From: Nocardia albiluteola | GTDB lineage: Bacteria; Actinomycetota; Actinomycetes; Mycobacteriales; Mycobacteriaceae | Assembly: GCF_018860155.1 (NCBI RefSeq) | Contig: NZ_JAHKNI010000013.1 | Coordinates: forward strand, 62,001 to 126,000 | Length of the DNA: 64,000 nucleotides | Direction of reading: 5' to 3' | Part shown: in pieces, positions 42,862-51,163 of the stretch | Layout of the letters: each line of letters opens with the position of its first letter | How positions within the stretch are numbered: position 1 is the stretch's first letter | Made by a program: the position numbers and the translations under genes | Notes under the pieces: model-generated | Told to the model about the DNA's origin: nothing | The model's database searches: none | The model's input: the letters and a program-made list of their open reading frames with translations, nothing else

Positions 42862-43017
42862 ATGACCCAGGAGCAGCAGCAAAGCTACGGCCGCCACGCG
42901 GCCGCCGAGGGCGCCGAGCGGCACCCCCTGATCGACCTGTCCCGCGACCCCACGCCGGGAGTCCCCGACCACGCCGCGCCGGACTACGACGAGCCCGAAC
43001 CGACGACCGAATCCTGA
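42862..43017 (+). CDS. Acidic 51-residue protein
   Basis: ATG ORF with GGAGGGAG 9 bases upstream, a strong ribosome-binding site. It begins MTQEQQQSYGRHAAAEGAER, and the C-terminal half is acidic and Pro-rich, ending EPEPTTES. It has no membrane segment or cysteine and is probably disordered. It is followed by a terminator shared with convergent purA. Similar short acidic proteins occur next to purA-region genes in other actinobacteria to my memory, but no function is known. Confidence 0.68.
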   Translation: MTQEQQQSYGRHAAAEGAERHPLIDLSRDPTPGVPDHAAPDYDEPEPTTES

Positions 43018-43047
43018 GTTCCCCGGGACGAGCTCCACAAACGAAAA

Positions 43048-43083
43048 ACCGTGCCCCACTTGAGATTTCGAGTGGGGCGCGGT
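43048..43083 (-). terminator. purA terminator
   Basis: A 13-bp stem (ACCGTGCCCCACT/AGTGGGGCGCGGT, one wobble pair) with a 10-base loop. On the minus strand it is followed by GGTTTTTCGTTTG, a clear T tract, 16 bases beyond the purA stop. It probably also stops transcripts from the 51-residue gene. Confidence 0.92.
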
Positions 43084-43098
43084 CCGTTTCGGTCGGGC

Positions 43099-44388
43099 CT
43101 ATCCCAGAATGTCGTGGCGGACAATCGTTTCGTCGCGGCCCGGGCCGACGCCGATGCACGAGATGCGGGCGCCGGACAGCTCCTCGAGACGCTCGACGTA
43201 CGCACGGGCGTTGGCGGGTAGCTCCTCGAAGGTCCGGGCGTGCGAGATGTCCTCCCACCAGCCGGGCATTTCCTCGTAAATAGGCTTGGCATGGTGGAAT
43301 TCGGTCTGCGTGGTCGGCATCTGCTCCACCCGCTCGCCATCGATCTCGTAGGCGACGCAGATCGGCACGCGATCCAGGCTCGACAGCACGTCCAGCTTGG
43401 TGAGGAAGTAGTCGGTGATGCCGTTGACCCGGGTGGCGTAGCGCCCGATGACCGCATCGAACCAACCGGTGCGCCGGGCCCGCCCGGTCGTCACGCCGAC
43501 CTCGCCGCCGGTCTTGGCGAGGTACTCGCCGGAATGGTCGAACAGCTCGGTCGGGAAGGGGCCCGAGCCGACGCGCGTGGTGTACGCCTTGAGGATGCCC
43601 AGCACCGTGGTGATCTTGTTCGGGCCGATGCCGGATCCCACCGCGGCGCCGCCGGAGGTCGGGTTGGAGGAGGTCACGTACGGGTAGGTGCCGTGGTCCA
43701 CATCGAGCAGCGTGCCCTGCGAACCCTCCAGCAGCACGGTCTGGCCGCCCTCCAGCGCCTCGTTCAGCAGCAGCCGGGTGTCGCTGATGCGGTGCTTGAA
43801 GCCCTCGGCCTGCGCGAGCACCTCGTCGACGACCTGCTGCGGGTCCAGCGCGCGGCGGTTGTAGATCTTCACCAGCACCTGGTTCTTGAATTCCAGGGCG
43901 GCCTCGACCTTCTGGGTGAGGATCTTCTCGTCCAGCACGTCGGCCACGCGCACCCCGACCCGCGCCACCTTGTCCTGATAGCAGGGGCCGATGCCGCGGC
44001 CGGTGGTGCCGATCTTCTTGTTGCCCAGGAAGCGCTCGGTGACCTTATCGATGGCCACGTGATACGGCATGATCAGGTGCGCGTCGGCCGAGAGCAGCAG
44101 CCGCGAGGTGTCCACGCCGCGCTGCTCGATCCCCGCCAGTTCCTCCAGCAGCACGCCCGGATCGACGACCACACCGTTGCCGATGACATTGGTGACGCCC
44201 GGGGTGAGAATGCCCGACGGGATCAGGTGCAGCGCGAAGTTGTCGCCGTTGGGCAGCACCACGGTGTGTCCCGCGTTGTTACCGCCCTGGTAGCGCACGA
44301 CCCAGTCGACCCGGCCACCGAGCAGGTCGGTAGCTTTGCCCTTGCCCTCGTCGCCCCATTGGGCGCCGATCAGGACGATTGCCGGCAT
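43099..44388 (-). CDS. purA: Adenylosuccinate synthetase
   Basis: PurA joins IMP and aspartate using GTP to make adenylosuccinate, the first step to AMP. The 429-residue protein has GAQWGDEGKGKATD at the P-loop-like start, GGNNAGHTV with the catalytic histidine, the IMP-binding TTGRGIGPCYQDK and LEGSQGTLLD segments, and the nucleotide-base loop RTGWFD. The ATG follows TAGGAGACTCC. The open frame extends far upstream, but those residues are antisense to the next gene. Ends in a strong terminator. Confidence 0.97.
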   Translation of the reverse strand: MPAIVLIGAQWGDEGKGKATDLLGGRVDWVVRYQGGNNAGHTVVLPNGDNFALHLIPSGILTPGVTNVIGNGVVVDPGVLLEELAGIEQRGVDTSRLLLSADAHLIMPYHVAIDKVTERFLGNKKIGTTGRGIGPCYQDKVARVGVRVADVLDEKILTQKVEAALEFKNQVLVKIYNRRALDPQQVVDEVLAQAEGFKHRISDTRLLLNEALEGGQTVLLEGSQGTLLDVDHGTYPYVTSSNPTSGGAAVGSGIGPNKITTVLGILKAYTTRVGSGPFPTELFDHSGEYLAKTGGEVGVTTGRARRTGWFDAVIGRYATRVNGITDYFLTKLDVLSSLDRVPICVAYEIDGERVEQMPTTQTEFHHAKPIYEEMPGWWEDISHARTFEELPANARAYVERLEELSGARISCIGVGPGRDETIVRHDILG

Positions 44389-44712
44389 GTGGAGTCTCCT
44401 ACGGTTCGACGCGCAGCAGCCGCTGCAGCTACCTGCCGTTTGTCGAGGCGGTGGCCGGGAGCACAGTCTAGTGGATCGCCGCGGCGACGCCAGGAGGCAG
44501 CACTCGCGGGCGCTGCGGGGTGGGTGAGCCCGGTGCGCAAGCGCCGACTGGCGCGGACCACACCGGGCGGGACTATCGTGGCTGCGGTAGGTGAACCGCC
44601 GGGGGTTCACCCGAACGCAGCGAGGTCGAGTTTTGCCAGCATCACGACGTGATTCCGTGAGCAGCGGTGGCCGGGCGGCGGGGATGCCGGCTCCGAGCAG
44701 GGTGCACCGCAG
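44389..44712. other. Divergent promoter region of purA and the Rv0358-like gene
   Basis: A 324-base gap without a supported gene. It contains a perfect 8-bp hairpin GGTGAACC/GGTTCACC at 44590-44597 and 44604-44611 (6-base loop), and GC-rich imperfect repeats near 44500-44560. I compared the purA leader with purine-related riboswitch classes I know (ZTP/pfl) and saw no match. Confidence 0.5.
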
Positions 44713-45372
44713 GTGAGTATCCACGTTCTCCAATGCGCCGGCGCCCCGATTCCGATCGCTCTCGCTTCGATCCCGACCACGCAGACCTCGGCCATCCCCG
44801 AGACGTCCACGATCGATGAGCTGCTGCCGGTGCTCGCGGCCGACAGCCTGCCGCGCCTGATCGTGCTGGGCGAGGACGCCGGACTGGCCGCGGTGCTCAC
44901 CCATCTGCTGCGCACCGAGCGACTGCACGTCGAGATCGGCTACGTGCCGGTGGACCGAACCTACGGCTCGCGCGCCTATCAGACCGGCTCCGGTTCCGCG
45001 GCGGCCAAGCGGGCGCTGGAGGGCAGGCCGCAGCCGACCCCGCTGATCCGCGACGACACCGGCCGGGTGCTGGTCGGCCGTGCCGCCGTCACCGGGCCGG
45101 GCGGTGCCAAACTGGAGGGCGAGGCCTACGCCGACGAGATACCCCTCTTTTCCGGAAAGGTTGCGGCACTGCATATCTCACCGACTCTGGAGATGCCCGG
45201 GGTGCGCGCGACCGCGCTGCGCGCGTTCCGCAGGCGGCACTGGGTCGCCGGCCGCGCGATCCAGCTGGGCACGCCGGGCGCGGTGGTGACCCGCGACGGT
45301 ATCGCCGACGAGCGCACGGTGCCGCGCGCGAGCTTCTACCGGCACAACGACCCCTGGTTCCTGGTCCGATGA
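44713..45372 (+). CDS. Conserved actinobacterial protein (Rv0358-like), unknown function
   Basis: A 219-residue soluble protein in the position of M. tuberculosis Rv0358, between purA and a site-2 protease. A nucleotide- or sugar-kinase-like LIVLGEDAGLAAVLTHLL is followed by a Val/Gly-rich middle (RVLVGRAAVTGPGG) and ends ASFYRHNDPWFLVR. The fold resembles lipid (diacylglycerol) kinase-like domains, but catalytic motifs were not clear. The start is GTG. Its stop overlaps the protease start (ATGA), so the pair is coupled. Confidence 0.75.
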   Translation: MSIHVLQCAGAPIPIALASIPTTQTSAIPETSTIDELLPVLAADSLPRLIVLGEDAGLAAVLTHLLRTERLHVEIGYVPVDRTYGSRAYQTGSGSAAAKRALEGRPQPTPLIRDDTGRVLVGRAAVTGPGGAKLEGEAYADEIPLFSGKVAALHISPTLEMPGVRATALRAFRRRHWVAGRAIQLGTPGAVVTRDGIADERTVPRASFYRHNDPWFLVR

Positions 45373-46151
45373 GCATTCCGTTCGATGCCCGCCGCGCGGC
45401 GGTGCGCCCGAGCCCGGTCTTTCTGCTGATCGTCGTCCTGACCGCCCTGGGCGGGGTGCTGGCCTGGGATGCGGAGCTGGAGTCCAACCAGGCCAAGATC
45501 GGCGTCTTCGTGTTCGTGGTGTTCGGCTGGATCGTCTCGGTCTGCCTGCACGAATTCGCGCACGCGTATACCGCCTGGCGCGCCGGTGACCACCAGGTCG
45601 AGCTGCGCGGATATCTGACCCTGAACCCGCTGAAGTACGCCCATCCACTGCTGTCGATCGGCCTGCCGATGGTGTTCATCGCGCTGGGCGGATTCGCGCT
45701 GCCGGGCGGCGCGGTCTACGTGCACTCGACCAACTTCTCCCCCCGCGTCCAGCGCATGATCAGCGGCGCGGGGCCCGCGGTGAACGCGGCGTGCGCGGTG
45801 GTGCTGCTGCTGATCGTGCGGTTCTTCGGATCCGAGCACGAGCATGCGGCGTTCTGGTTCGGGCTCAGCTTCCTCGCGTTCCTTCAGGTCACGGCGACCG
45901 TGCTGAATCTGCTGCCGATTCCGGGCACCGACGGATTCGGCATTCTGGAGCCGTCGCTGAGCTATCAGACCCGGCGGTCGCTGGAGCAGTTCAAGGCGTA
46001 CGGGCTGCTGATCATGCTCGCGATCCTCTGGATTCCGGCGCTGAACCACCTGTTCTTCACCGTCGTGTACGACCTGTTCGAGCTGTCGGGCGTGCCGTCG
46101 CGCTGGTCGGCGTACGGCAGCTTCCTCACCCGGTTCTGGAATTCGCTCTGA
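45369..46151 (+). CDS. Site-2 protease-like zinc metallopeptidase (M50)
   Basis: A 260-residue intramembrane metallopeptidase. Hydrophobic segments are at about 18-33, 47-62, 95-112, 136-152, 162-180 and 210-228. The zinc site is HEFAH (residues 61-65), and the third ligand is in NLLPIPGTDGF (D188), where many relatives have NPxDG. It lacks the PDZ domain of Rip1-type enzymes, as in the short Rv0359-like group. Substrate unknown, possibly anti-sigma factors or signal remnants. Coupled to the preceding gene by an ATGA overlap. Confidence 0.9.
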   Translation: MSIPFDARRAAVRPSPVFLLIVVLTALGGVLAWDAELESNQAKIGVFVFVVFGWIVSVCLHEFAHAYTAWRAGDHQVELRGYLTLNPLKYAHPLLSIGLPMVFIALGGFALPGGAVYVHSTNFSPRVQRMISGAGPAVNAACAVVLLLIVRFFGSEHEHAAFWFGLSFLAFLQVTATVLNLLPIPGTDGFGILEPSLSYQTRRSLEQFKAYGLLIMLAILWIPALNHLFFTVVYDLFELSGVPSRWSAYGSFLTRFWNSL

Positions 46152-46500
46152 CACAACCGTTCCGGCGCTGCCCCGGCTGAAAATGGAAGGCCGCCCGACA
46201 GCACGCTGCCGGGCGGCCCGCTTCGCCGGGACGGGGGCACCGAGACCCCGTCGACCGGACACACACCCCCCAGGTGTACTGCGACGTCCTCCCTGGATTC
46301 CCGCGCTGATACCCGGAAATCCCGCCGCCCGGCCGCAGGGCATCCAACGCCCCGGCGAAGTAGCAACCGCAACACCCCTCGTGCTTGCGGTATGCCCAAA
46401 ACGCTACGGACGGTGTGGATTCGGCACACGAGTAGTCGACTACCCGAACTTCGGGCGCCCACCTCACGCGGGACCGGACACGATTACGCGCTGCGGGCGC
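46152..46500. other. 349-base gap with a terminator, otherwise nothing seen
   Basis: Apart from the hairpin at 46189-46218 I see no gene with a ribosome-binding site and no clear regulatory repeat. Reading frames on the minus strand are proline/arginine-rich and look like chance ORFs. The gap separates two converging genes, so it probably holds only their 3' ends. Confidence 0.5.
46189..46218 (+). terminator. Terminator after the M50 protease
   Basis: A perfect 9-bp GC stem GGCCGCCCG/CGGGCGGCC with a 12-base loop, about 38 bases beyond the protease stop. No T tract. Confidence 0.7.
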
Positions 46501-47655
46501 TCAGTCCTCGGGCTCGACGTACGGATTCTCGACGGTGGGCGGTAGCAGCGCCATCGCCGACAGCCGCTTCACCCCGCACACCTGCATCAGGTCCACCACG
46601 ATCGAGCGCAGCTGAGCGAAGACGACATGCGCCGAAAGCCCCGCCCCTTGGACCAGATCCATGGTCGCGCCCTTGGCAACCCGGCGCAGCACCCGCGCTG
46701 CCTCGGCGGCGTCGGGCTGACGGCCCGGATCCGCGAGCATGTACTGGCGCACCACCTCGACGGCTCGGCCCAGATCCTCGACCTCGTCGATGGTGCGCGG
46801 ATCGAGGATCTCGTCGTCGCGCACCAGGGTCAGCGCGCGGCGCAGCAGGACCCTGGTGTTGCGCACGGCGTTGTCCAGCGGATTCACCGCGGCCCGGATC
46901 AGGTCCAGGCGCGGGCGGGCATTCCAGTACAGCGGGGAGATCCGGCTGACCTCGCGGCCGCCCTCGACCGCATTGCGCAGCGCGTCGATCTGCGATTGCG
47001 TACCGCGCGCGGATTCCAGTGCGAGACGGATCTTTTCGGGATCCTGTTCGTGCAGGCCGTCCGCGCAGGCGGTCAGCGCCCGGCCCATAACCCCCAGGAT
47101 GTCGGCGGCCTGCTGGCGGGCGCGCCGCACCGGATGCAACGGGAAGATCGCCACGACGGCGATCCCCACGAGCCCGCCCACGAGCGAATCGATCACCCGC
47201 AGATAGGCCCCCTGACTGTGTGGCGGATACAGCGTGGCCACCAGCACCGCGGAGCTGGCGGCCTGCATCGGGATGACCGCGCCGCGGTCGAGAAAGATCG
47301 CCGACCCCATCGCCACCGCCACCACCAGCGCGATCTGCCAGGTTCCGGTGCCGACGTGCGAGATGAACAGATCGCCGATCAGGATGCCGACGCTGACCCC
47401 CGCGACGAGCTCGACCGAGCGCCTGATCCGGGCCCCGAAGGCCACGCCGATCGAGATGACCGCCGCCACCGGCGCGAAGAAGGGAGTGGTGTGCCCGATC
47501 AGGCGGTGCGCGATGAACCAGGCGAGGGCCGCGCCGAGGGCGCACTGCAGGATCGGCAGTGCGGACTTGCGCAGGCGCTGCCAGCCGCTGCGCAGCCGCT
47601 TGGTACCGCTCTCGCGGACGGCGCCCACGGTGATGAGCGGGGTCTCGAAGGCCAT
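46501..47655 (-). CDS. FUSC-family (aromatic acid exporter-like) membrane protein
   Basis: A 384-residue protein with an N-terminal bundle of about six hydrophobic segments (roughly residues 34-165: LPILQCALGAALAWFIAH, FFAPVAAVISIGVAFG, ELVAGVSVGILIGDLF and later segments), followed by a long cytoplasmic helical domain rich in Arg/Glu. This matches the FUSC/aromatic-acid-exporter family (DUF939-like). Transport of aromatic or fusaric-acid-like compounds is family inference. The ATG at 47655 lacks a clear Shine-Dalgarno; the frame is open further upstream. Confidence 0.82.
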   Translation of the reverse strand: MAFETPLITVGAVRESGTKRLRSGWQRLRKSALPILQCALGAALAWFIAHRLIGHTTPFFAPVAAVISIGVAFGARIRRSVELVAGVSVGILIGDLFISHVGTGTWQIALVVAVAMGSAIFLDRGAVIPMQAASSAVLVATLYPPHSQGAYLRVIDSLVGGLVGIAVVAIFPLHPVRRARQQAADILGVMGRALTACADGLHEQDPEKIRLALESARGTQSQIDALRNAVEGGREVSRISPLYWNARPRLDLIRAAVNPLDNAVRNTRVLLRRALTLVRDDEILDPRTIDEVEDLGRAVEVVRQYMLADPGRQPDAAEAARVLRRVAKGATMDLVQGAGLSAHVVFAQLRSIVVDLMQVCGVKRLSAMALLPPTVENPYVEPED

Positions 47656-47690
47656 GGGGAGGGTCAGCCGACGGGGTGGGTGAGCACTGC

Positions 47691-48131
47691 TCAGTCGAGG
47701 CCCAGTTCGGCCGCGGCGCGGGGATCGCAGTCCTCGAGCAGGTCCAGGCAGCGCGCGTATTCGTCGGACTCGCCGATGGTGCGCGCGGCGCGGGCGAGAG
47801 CGCCGACGGCCCGCAGGAATCCCTGGTTGGGCTCGTGGCTCCACGGCACGGGACCGAAGCCCTTCCAGCCGTTACGGCGCAACAGGTCCAGGCCGCGGTG
47901 GTAGCCGGTGCGGGCGAAGGCGTAGGCCGCGATGACGTCCGCGTTCACGCCCTCCTGTGCCTGCGCGCGGGCCAGGGCGTCCTCCGCCAGCTGCGCCCAG
48001 GCGATCGAGGCCGTCGGGTGCGCCGCGGCGACCTGCACCGGATCCTGTTTGTTCAGCAGCGCCTCCTCCGCGTCGGAAATTTCCGGGAGTAGCACCGGCT
48101 GCGGTCCGAGGAGATCACCGAAGGAGGTCAT
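47691..48131 (-). CDS. DUF3151 family protein
   Basis: A 146-residue soluble protein beginning MTSFGDLLGPQPVLLPE and containing HPTASIAWAQLAEDAL, FARTGYHRGLDLLRRNGWKG and VPWSHEPNQGFLRA. These are all conserved in the actinobacterial DUF3151 group (position of Rv0360c in M. tuberculosis). The ATG follows no strong ribosome-binding site. It is divergent from the T-x-x-I/L-rich membrane protein and 35 bases upstream of the FUSC gene on the same strand. Function unknown. Confidence 0.86.
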   Translation of the reverse strand: MTSFGDLLGPQPVLLPEISDAEEALLNKQDPVQVAAAHPTASIAWAQLAEDALARAQAQEGVNADVIAAYAFARTGYHRGLDLLRRNGWKGFGPVPWSHEPNQGFLRAVGALARAARTIGESDEYARCLDLLEDCDPRAAAELGLD

Positions 48132-48268
48132 GGGCTCAGTATCGCCTATCGCGGACATTCCCACCGGATCCGGACCCACGCTTCGCACCCGCAATGTCCT
48201 CCGGCGCCGGAATTGCTCGATAGGCTTGCCTGCGAGTTCACACTGTTCCGCCGAGCGAAGGGTGCCGA

Positions 48269-49903
48269 GTGTCCGACCCGACCGACGACCAGAAGCCGCA
48301 GCCGGACTCCGCCGATTCCGGGCGGCGTCCGTCGTCGAGCGCGCCGGGATCCGGTCCCGCCAGTGCGCCGACCTCGCCGGACGCCTCCGCCACCCAGCGG
48401 ATCTCGCGCGACGAGCTGCCCGGCGCCGCAGGCACCGCGGGCCGGACCGAGCGAATTCCGCGCGAGGCCGGCGCCGCCGGACCGGACACATCGGCGAAGG
48501 CTTCGAGCGGGGAGCCATCGGCTCCGCGCCCCGGAGTCGGGCCGTCCCCGCTGCCGCCGCGCCCCGGCCCGAAACCACCGGCTCCGCCCGTGCCGCCGCG
48601 GCCGGGCCCGACCGTGCCGCCGGCGGCGCCGGGGTCTGCGTCCACGCCGCCCGGCACAGCTGCCGAGACCCAGGCGATCGCCAAGAGCGCCGCCGATCAA
48701 CCGGCCGCGCAGCGCCCGGACCTCGGTGCGGGCGACAAGACCACGGTGATCCCCACATCCGCACTTCCGCAGACCGGCGGAAAGTCCGGCGCCGCAACCG
48801 AGTCCGCGCCGGGCGGCAAGACGGTGATCATTCCCGAATCGGCGCTGCCGGGCGCCGGCGGCAAGCCTGTAGACGATCCGAAAACCGTTGCCATGCCGCG
48901 GGTCTCGGGCGCATCGGAGGCCGAGACCACGGCCCTGCCCGTACAGCGTCCCGGCGAGCAGGCGACCGAGAAACTGCAGATCGGCGGCCAGCCGGTCACC
49001 GACCGGGTCACGCCGGGCGGGCGCGCGCCGATCACCAGGCCTCCCGCCACCCCGCGCCCGGGATCCGGGCCGAAAAACACCGTGCCGCAAGGTCCCTCGG
49101 GTCCCATACAGAATCCACCCGTGGGTGAGGGAGTGCCGGGACCGCGGCCGGGCGGCGCGCCCTCACCCGCGGACGTGCAGCCCACCGCTCCGGCGCCCTC
49201 GATGTCGTCCCCGACCGCGCCGATGTCCGCGCCGCAGCACACCCCGCACGACGCACTGCTGTCCGCGCCCCAGACCCCACCGCACAACGCGCCGCAGACA
49301 ACCGCGCCGCAGAACGCCCCCCTCGGCGCACCTCAGAACGCCCCGCTGGGCGCACCGCAGCCGGCCGCGGCGCCGCCCCCGGACGCGCAGCAGACGCACG
49401 TAATCGCTGCGCCACAACGCATTCCCGGCGCCAACCCACCGATGGACGCGCCAGCGGGAAGCACCCCGCAGCTCAACAAGCGCTGGCTGCTGATCGCGGG
49501 TGCGGCGGTGGCCGCCGTCGTCGTGATCGCGGTGATCATCGCGCTGGTCTCGGGCGGCACGGACAACTCGCCGGAGGCCAAGGTCAAGGCGGCTATCGGC
49601 GATTACACCACCGCACTGAAGAGCGGAAACCTCCCCGACCTGCAGTCCGCCACCTGCGGCGCCCAGCACGACTTCTACAAGGGCATCGCGCCCGATCAGT
49701 ACGCCAGCGTGCACAAGCTGGCCGTCGATCAGCGCAAGATTCCGAGGGTGGATGCCGTCGATTCGGTCCAGATCACCGGCGACAAGGCGGTCGCGCAGGC
49801 CAGCGTGTACACCGACGCCGACCCCACCCGCGTCGCACGCACCTTCGACCTGCAGAACACGTCCGGCGGATGGAAGGTGTGCGATTCCCCGAACGCGGGG
49901 TAG
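48269..49903 (+). CDS. Disordered single-pass membrane protein with repeated T-x-x-I/L motifs (Rv0361-like)
   Basis: A 544-residue protein with a Pro/Gly/Ala-rich N-terminal region of about 420 residues, a transmembrane helix (WLLIAGAAVAAVVVIAVII, preceded by LNKR, so N-in) and a ~100-residue extracytoplasmic domain with paired cysteines (SATCGAQHD and WKVCDSP). The cytoplasmic tail repeats Thr-x-x-Ile/Leu motifs: TQRI (T42), TERI (T60), TQAI (T134), TTVI (T158), TVII (T185), TVAM (T206), TTAL (T220), TEKL (T233) and later THVI. Two ~30-residue units with (T/I)IPxSALPxxGGK are near repeats. It holds the position of Rv0361. Start GTG. Confidence 0.85.
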   Translation: MSDPTDDQKPQPDSADSGRRPSSSAPGSGPASAPTSPDASATQRISRDELPGAAGTAGRTERIPREAGAAGPDTSAKASSGEPSAPRPGVGPSPLPPRPGPKPPAPPVPPRPGPTVPPAAPGSASTPPGTAAETQAIAKSAADQPAAQRPDLGAGDKTTVIPTSALPQTGGKSGAATESAPGGKTVIIPESALPGAGGKPVDDPKTVAMPRVSGASEAETTALPVQRPGEQATEKLQIGGQPVTDRVTPGGRAPITRPPATPRPGSGPKNTVPQGPSGPIQNPPVGEGVPGPRPGGAPSPADVQPTAPAPSMSSPTAPMSAPQHTPHDALLSAPQTPPHNAPQTTAPQNAPLGAPQNAPLGAPQPAAAPPPDAQQTHVIAAPQRIPGANPPMDAPAGSTPQLNKRWLLIAGAAVAAVVVIAVIIALVSGGTDNSPEAKVKAAIGDYTTALKSGNLPDLQSATCGAQHDFYKGIAPDQYASVHKLAVDQRKIPRVDAVDSVQITGDKAVAQASVYTDADPTRVARTFDLQNTSGGWKVCDSPNAG

Positions 49904-50115
49904 TGAGCTTCCGCACGTAATCGAAGTGTGTTGTGACGCATCCGCGTCAGCGCGCGATAAGCATCACAGACGGCTGGTCACCGGCCCGAATCGACCGGTA
50001 GAGTGGCCGGGATTGTCCGGCTGTGTCCGCGGTCCGGATTGCCCCGGGACTCTCGGGCGTACCAGAATTTACGCAGTAAGAGCGCAGTAGAGATTTGAGC
50101 AGGGAGCACAGGGAT

Positions 50116-51159
50116 ATGCCGGAGCTGGCTATCGAGGCGTCGGCACCGACGGAACTGATCGGCAAGCAGTACCGCGTCCGGGGTAGCTACGAGGTCGGCC
50201 GCGAGAAGGTGCGCGAATTCGCCCGCGCCGTGCAGAACGCCCACCCCGCCCACCGGTTCGAGGGCGATGCGGCCGAGCTCGGCTGCGAGGGCGTCCTCGC
50301 CCCGACGACGTTCGCCGCGGTCATCGGATGGACCACCACCCAGGCTCTGCTCGACTCCGTGCTGAGCCGTTACGACCTGTCGCAGATCCTGCAGACCGAT
50401 CAGCTCTTCGAGATCCATCGGCCGATGGTTTCCGGGGACGTACTGCACACGGAGACCAAGATCGAGTCGATCCGCCGGGTGCGCGGCAACGACTTCCTCA
50501 CCGTGCGCGCGGCCATCATCGACGCGTCCGGCGCGGTCGTGGTCGTCGCGACGGTGACGATCGTGGCGCGGCTGGGCGTGGAGATCGATCCCGATATCGC
50601 GCGGCTGGTCGAGGGCCTGGTCATGCATCGGCGCGAGACCGATCGGACCGAGTTCGATGTCATCGCCCCGATGGCCGCCGAGGAGGCCACCGAGATTCCG
50701 CCGCTGACGCGGTCGCGCGCGGGCCTCGAGGTGCGCACGGTCCCCCGCTTCGAGGATCTGACCGTCGGCGACGAGCTGCCCGCGGGCAAGATGCAGCTCA
50801 CCCGCGGCGACCTGGTGAACTACGCGGGCGTGTCCGGCGATACCAATCCGATTCACTTCAGCGACCGCGCCGCCGATCTGGCGGGGCTCCCGACCGTGGT
50901 GGCGCACGGCCTGCTGACCATGGGCCTGGGCGCGGAGTACCTCAGCTCCTGGCTGGGCGACCCGACCGCGATCGAGTCGTACAGCGTGCGCTTCGCGAGT
51001 CTGGTATCGGTCCCGGCGACCTCCCCCGCACAGATCGAGTTCACCGCGAAGGTCAAGTCGCTGGATCCCGAACGCCGCACCGCGACGCTGCTGCTGTCCG
51101 GAACCTCGGAGGGCAAGAAGCTCTTCGGCCGCGCCGTGGCCGAGGTGCAGCTGAGCTAG
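50116..51159 (+). CDS. Fused (3R)-hydroxyacyl-ACP dehydratase HadA/HadB
   Basis: A 347-residue protein joining two hot-dog folds, equivalent to mycobacterial HadA (residues ~1-160, with NAHPAHRFEGDAAELGCEG) and HadB (~200-347). HadA-HadB dehydrates the 3-hydroxyacyl-ACP intermediates of the mycolic-acid FAS-II cycle. The catalytic half has YAGVSGDTNPIHFSD (D242, H247) and the hydratase-2 segment VVAHGLLTMGL. The ATG at 50116 follows AGGGAGCAC; the frame opens at 50095. No hadC was found next to it. In mycobacteria the subunits are separate genes. Confidence 0.92.
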   Translation: MPELAIEASAPTELIGKQYRVRGSYEVGREKVREFARAVQNAHPAHRFEGDAAELGCEGVLAPTTFAAVIGWTTTQALLDSVLSRYDLSQILQTDQLFEIHRPMVSGDVLHTETKIESIRRVRGNDFLTVRAAIIDASGAVVVVATVTIVARLGVEIDPDIARLVEGLVMHRRETDRTEFDVIAPMAAEEATEIPPLTRSRAGLEVRTVPRFEDLTVGDELPAGKMQLTRGDLVNYAGVSGDTNPIHFSDRAADLAGLPTVVAHGLLTMGLGAEYLSSWLGDPTAIESYSVRFASLVSVPATSPAQIEFTAKVKSLDPERRTATLLLSGTSEGKKLFGRAVAEVQLS

Positions 51160-51163
51160 GTAG

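Noticed and set aside
44389..44500. ZTP or other purine-related riboswitch upstream of purA
   Set aside because: No match to the conserved blocks of the ZTP (pfl) aptamer; only generic GC hairpins.
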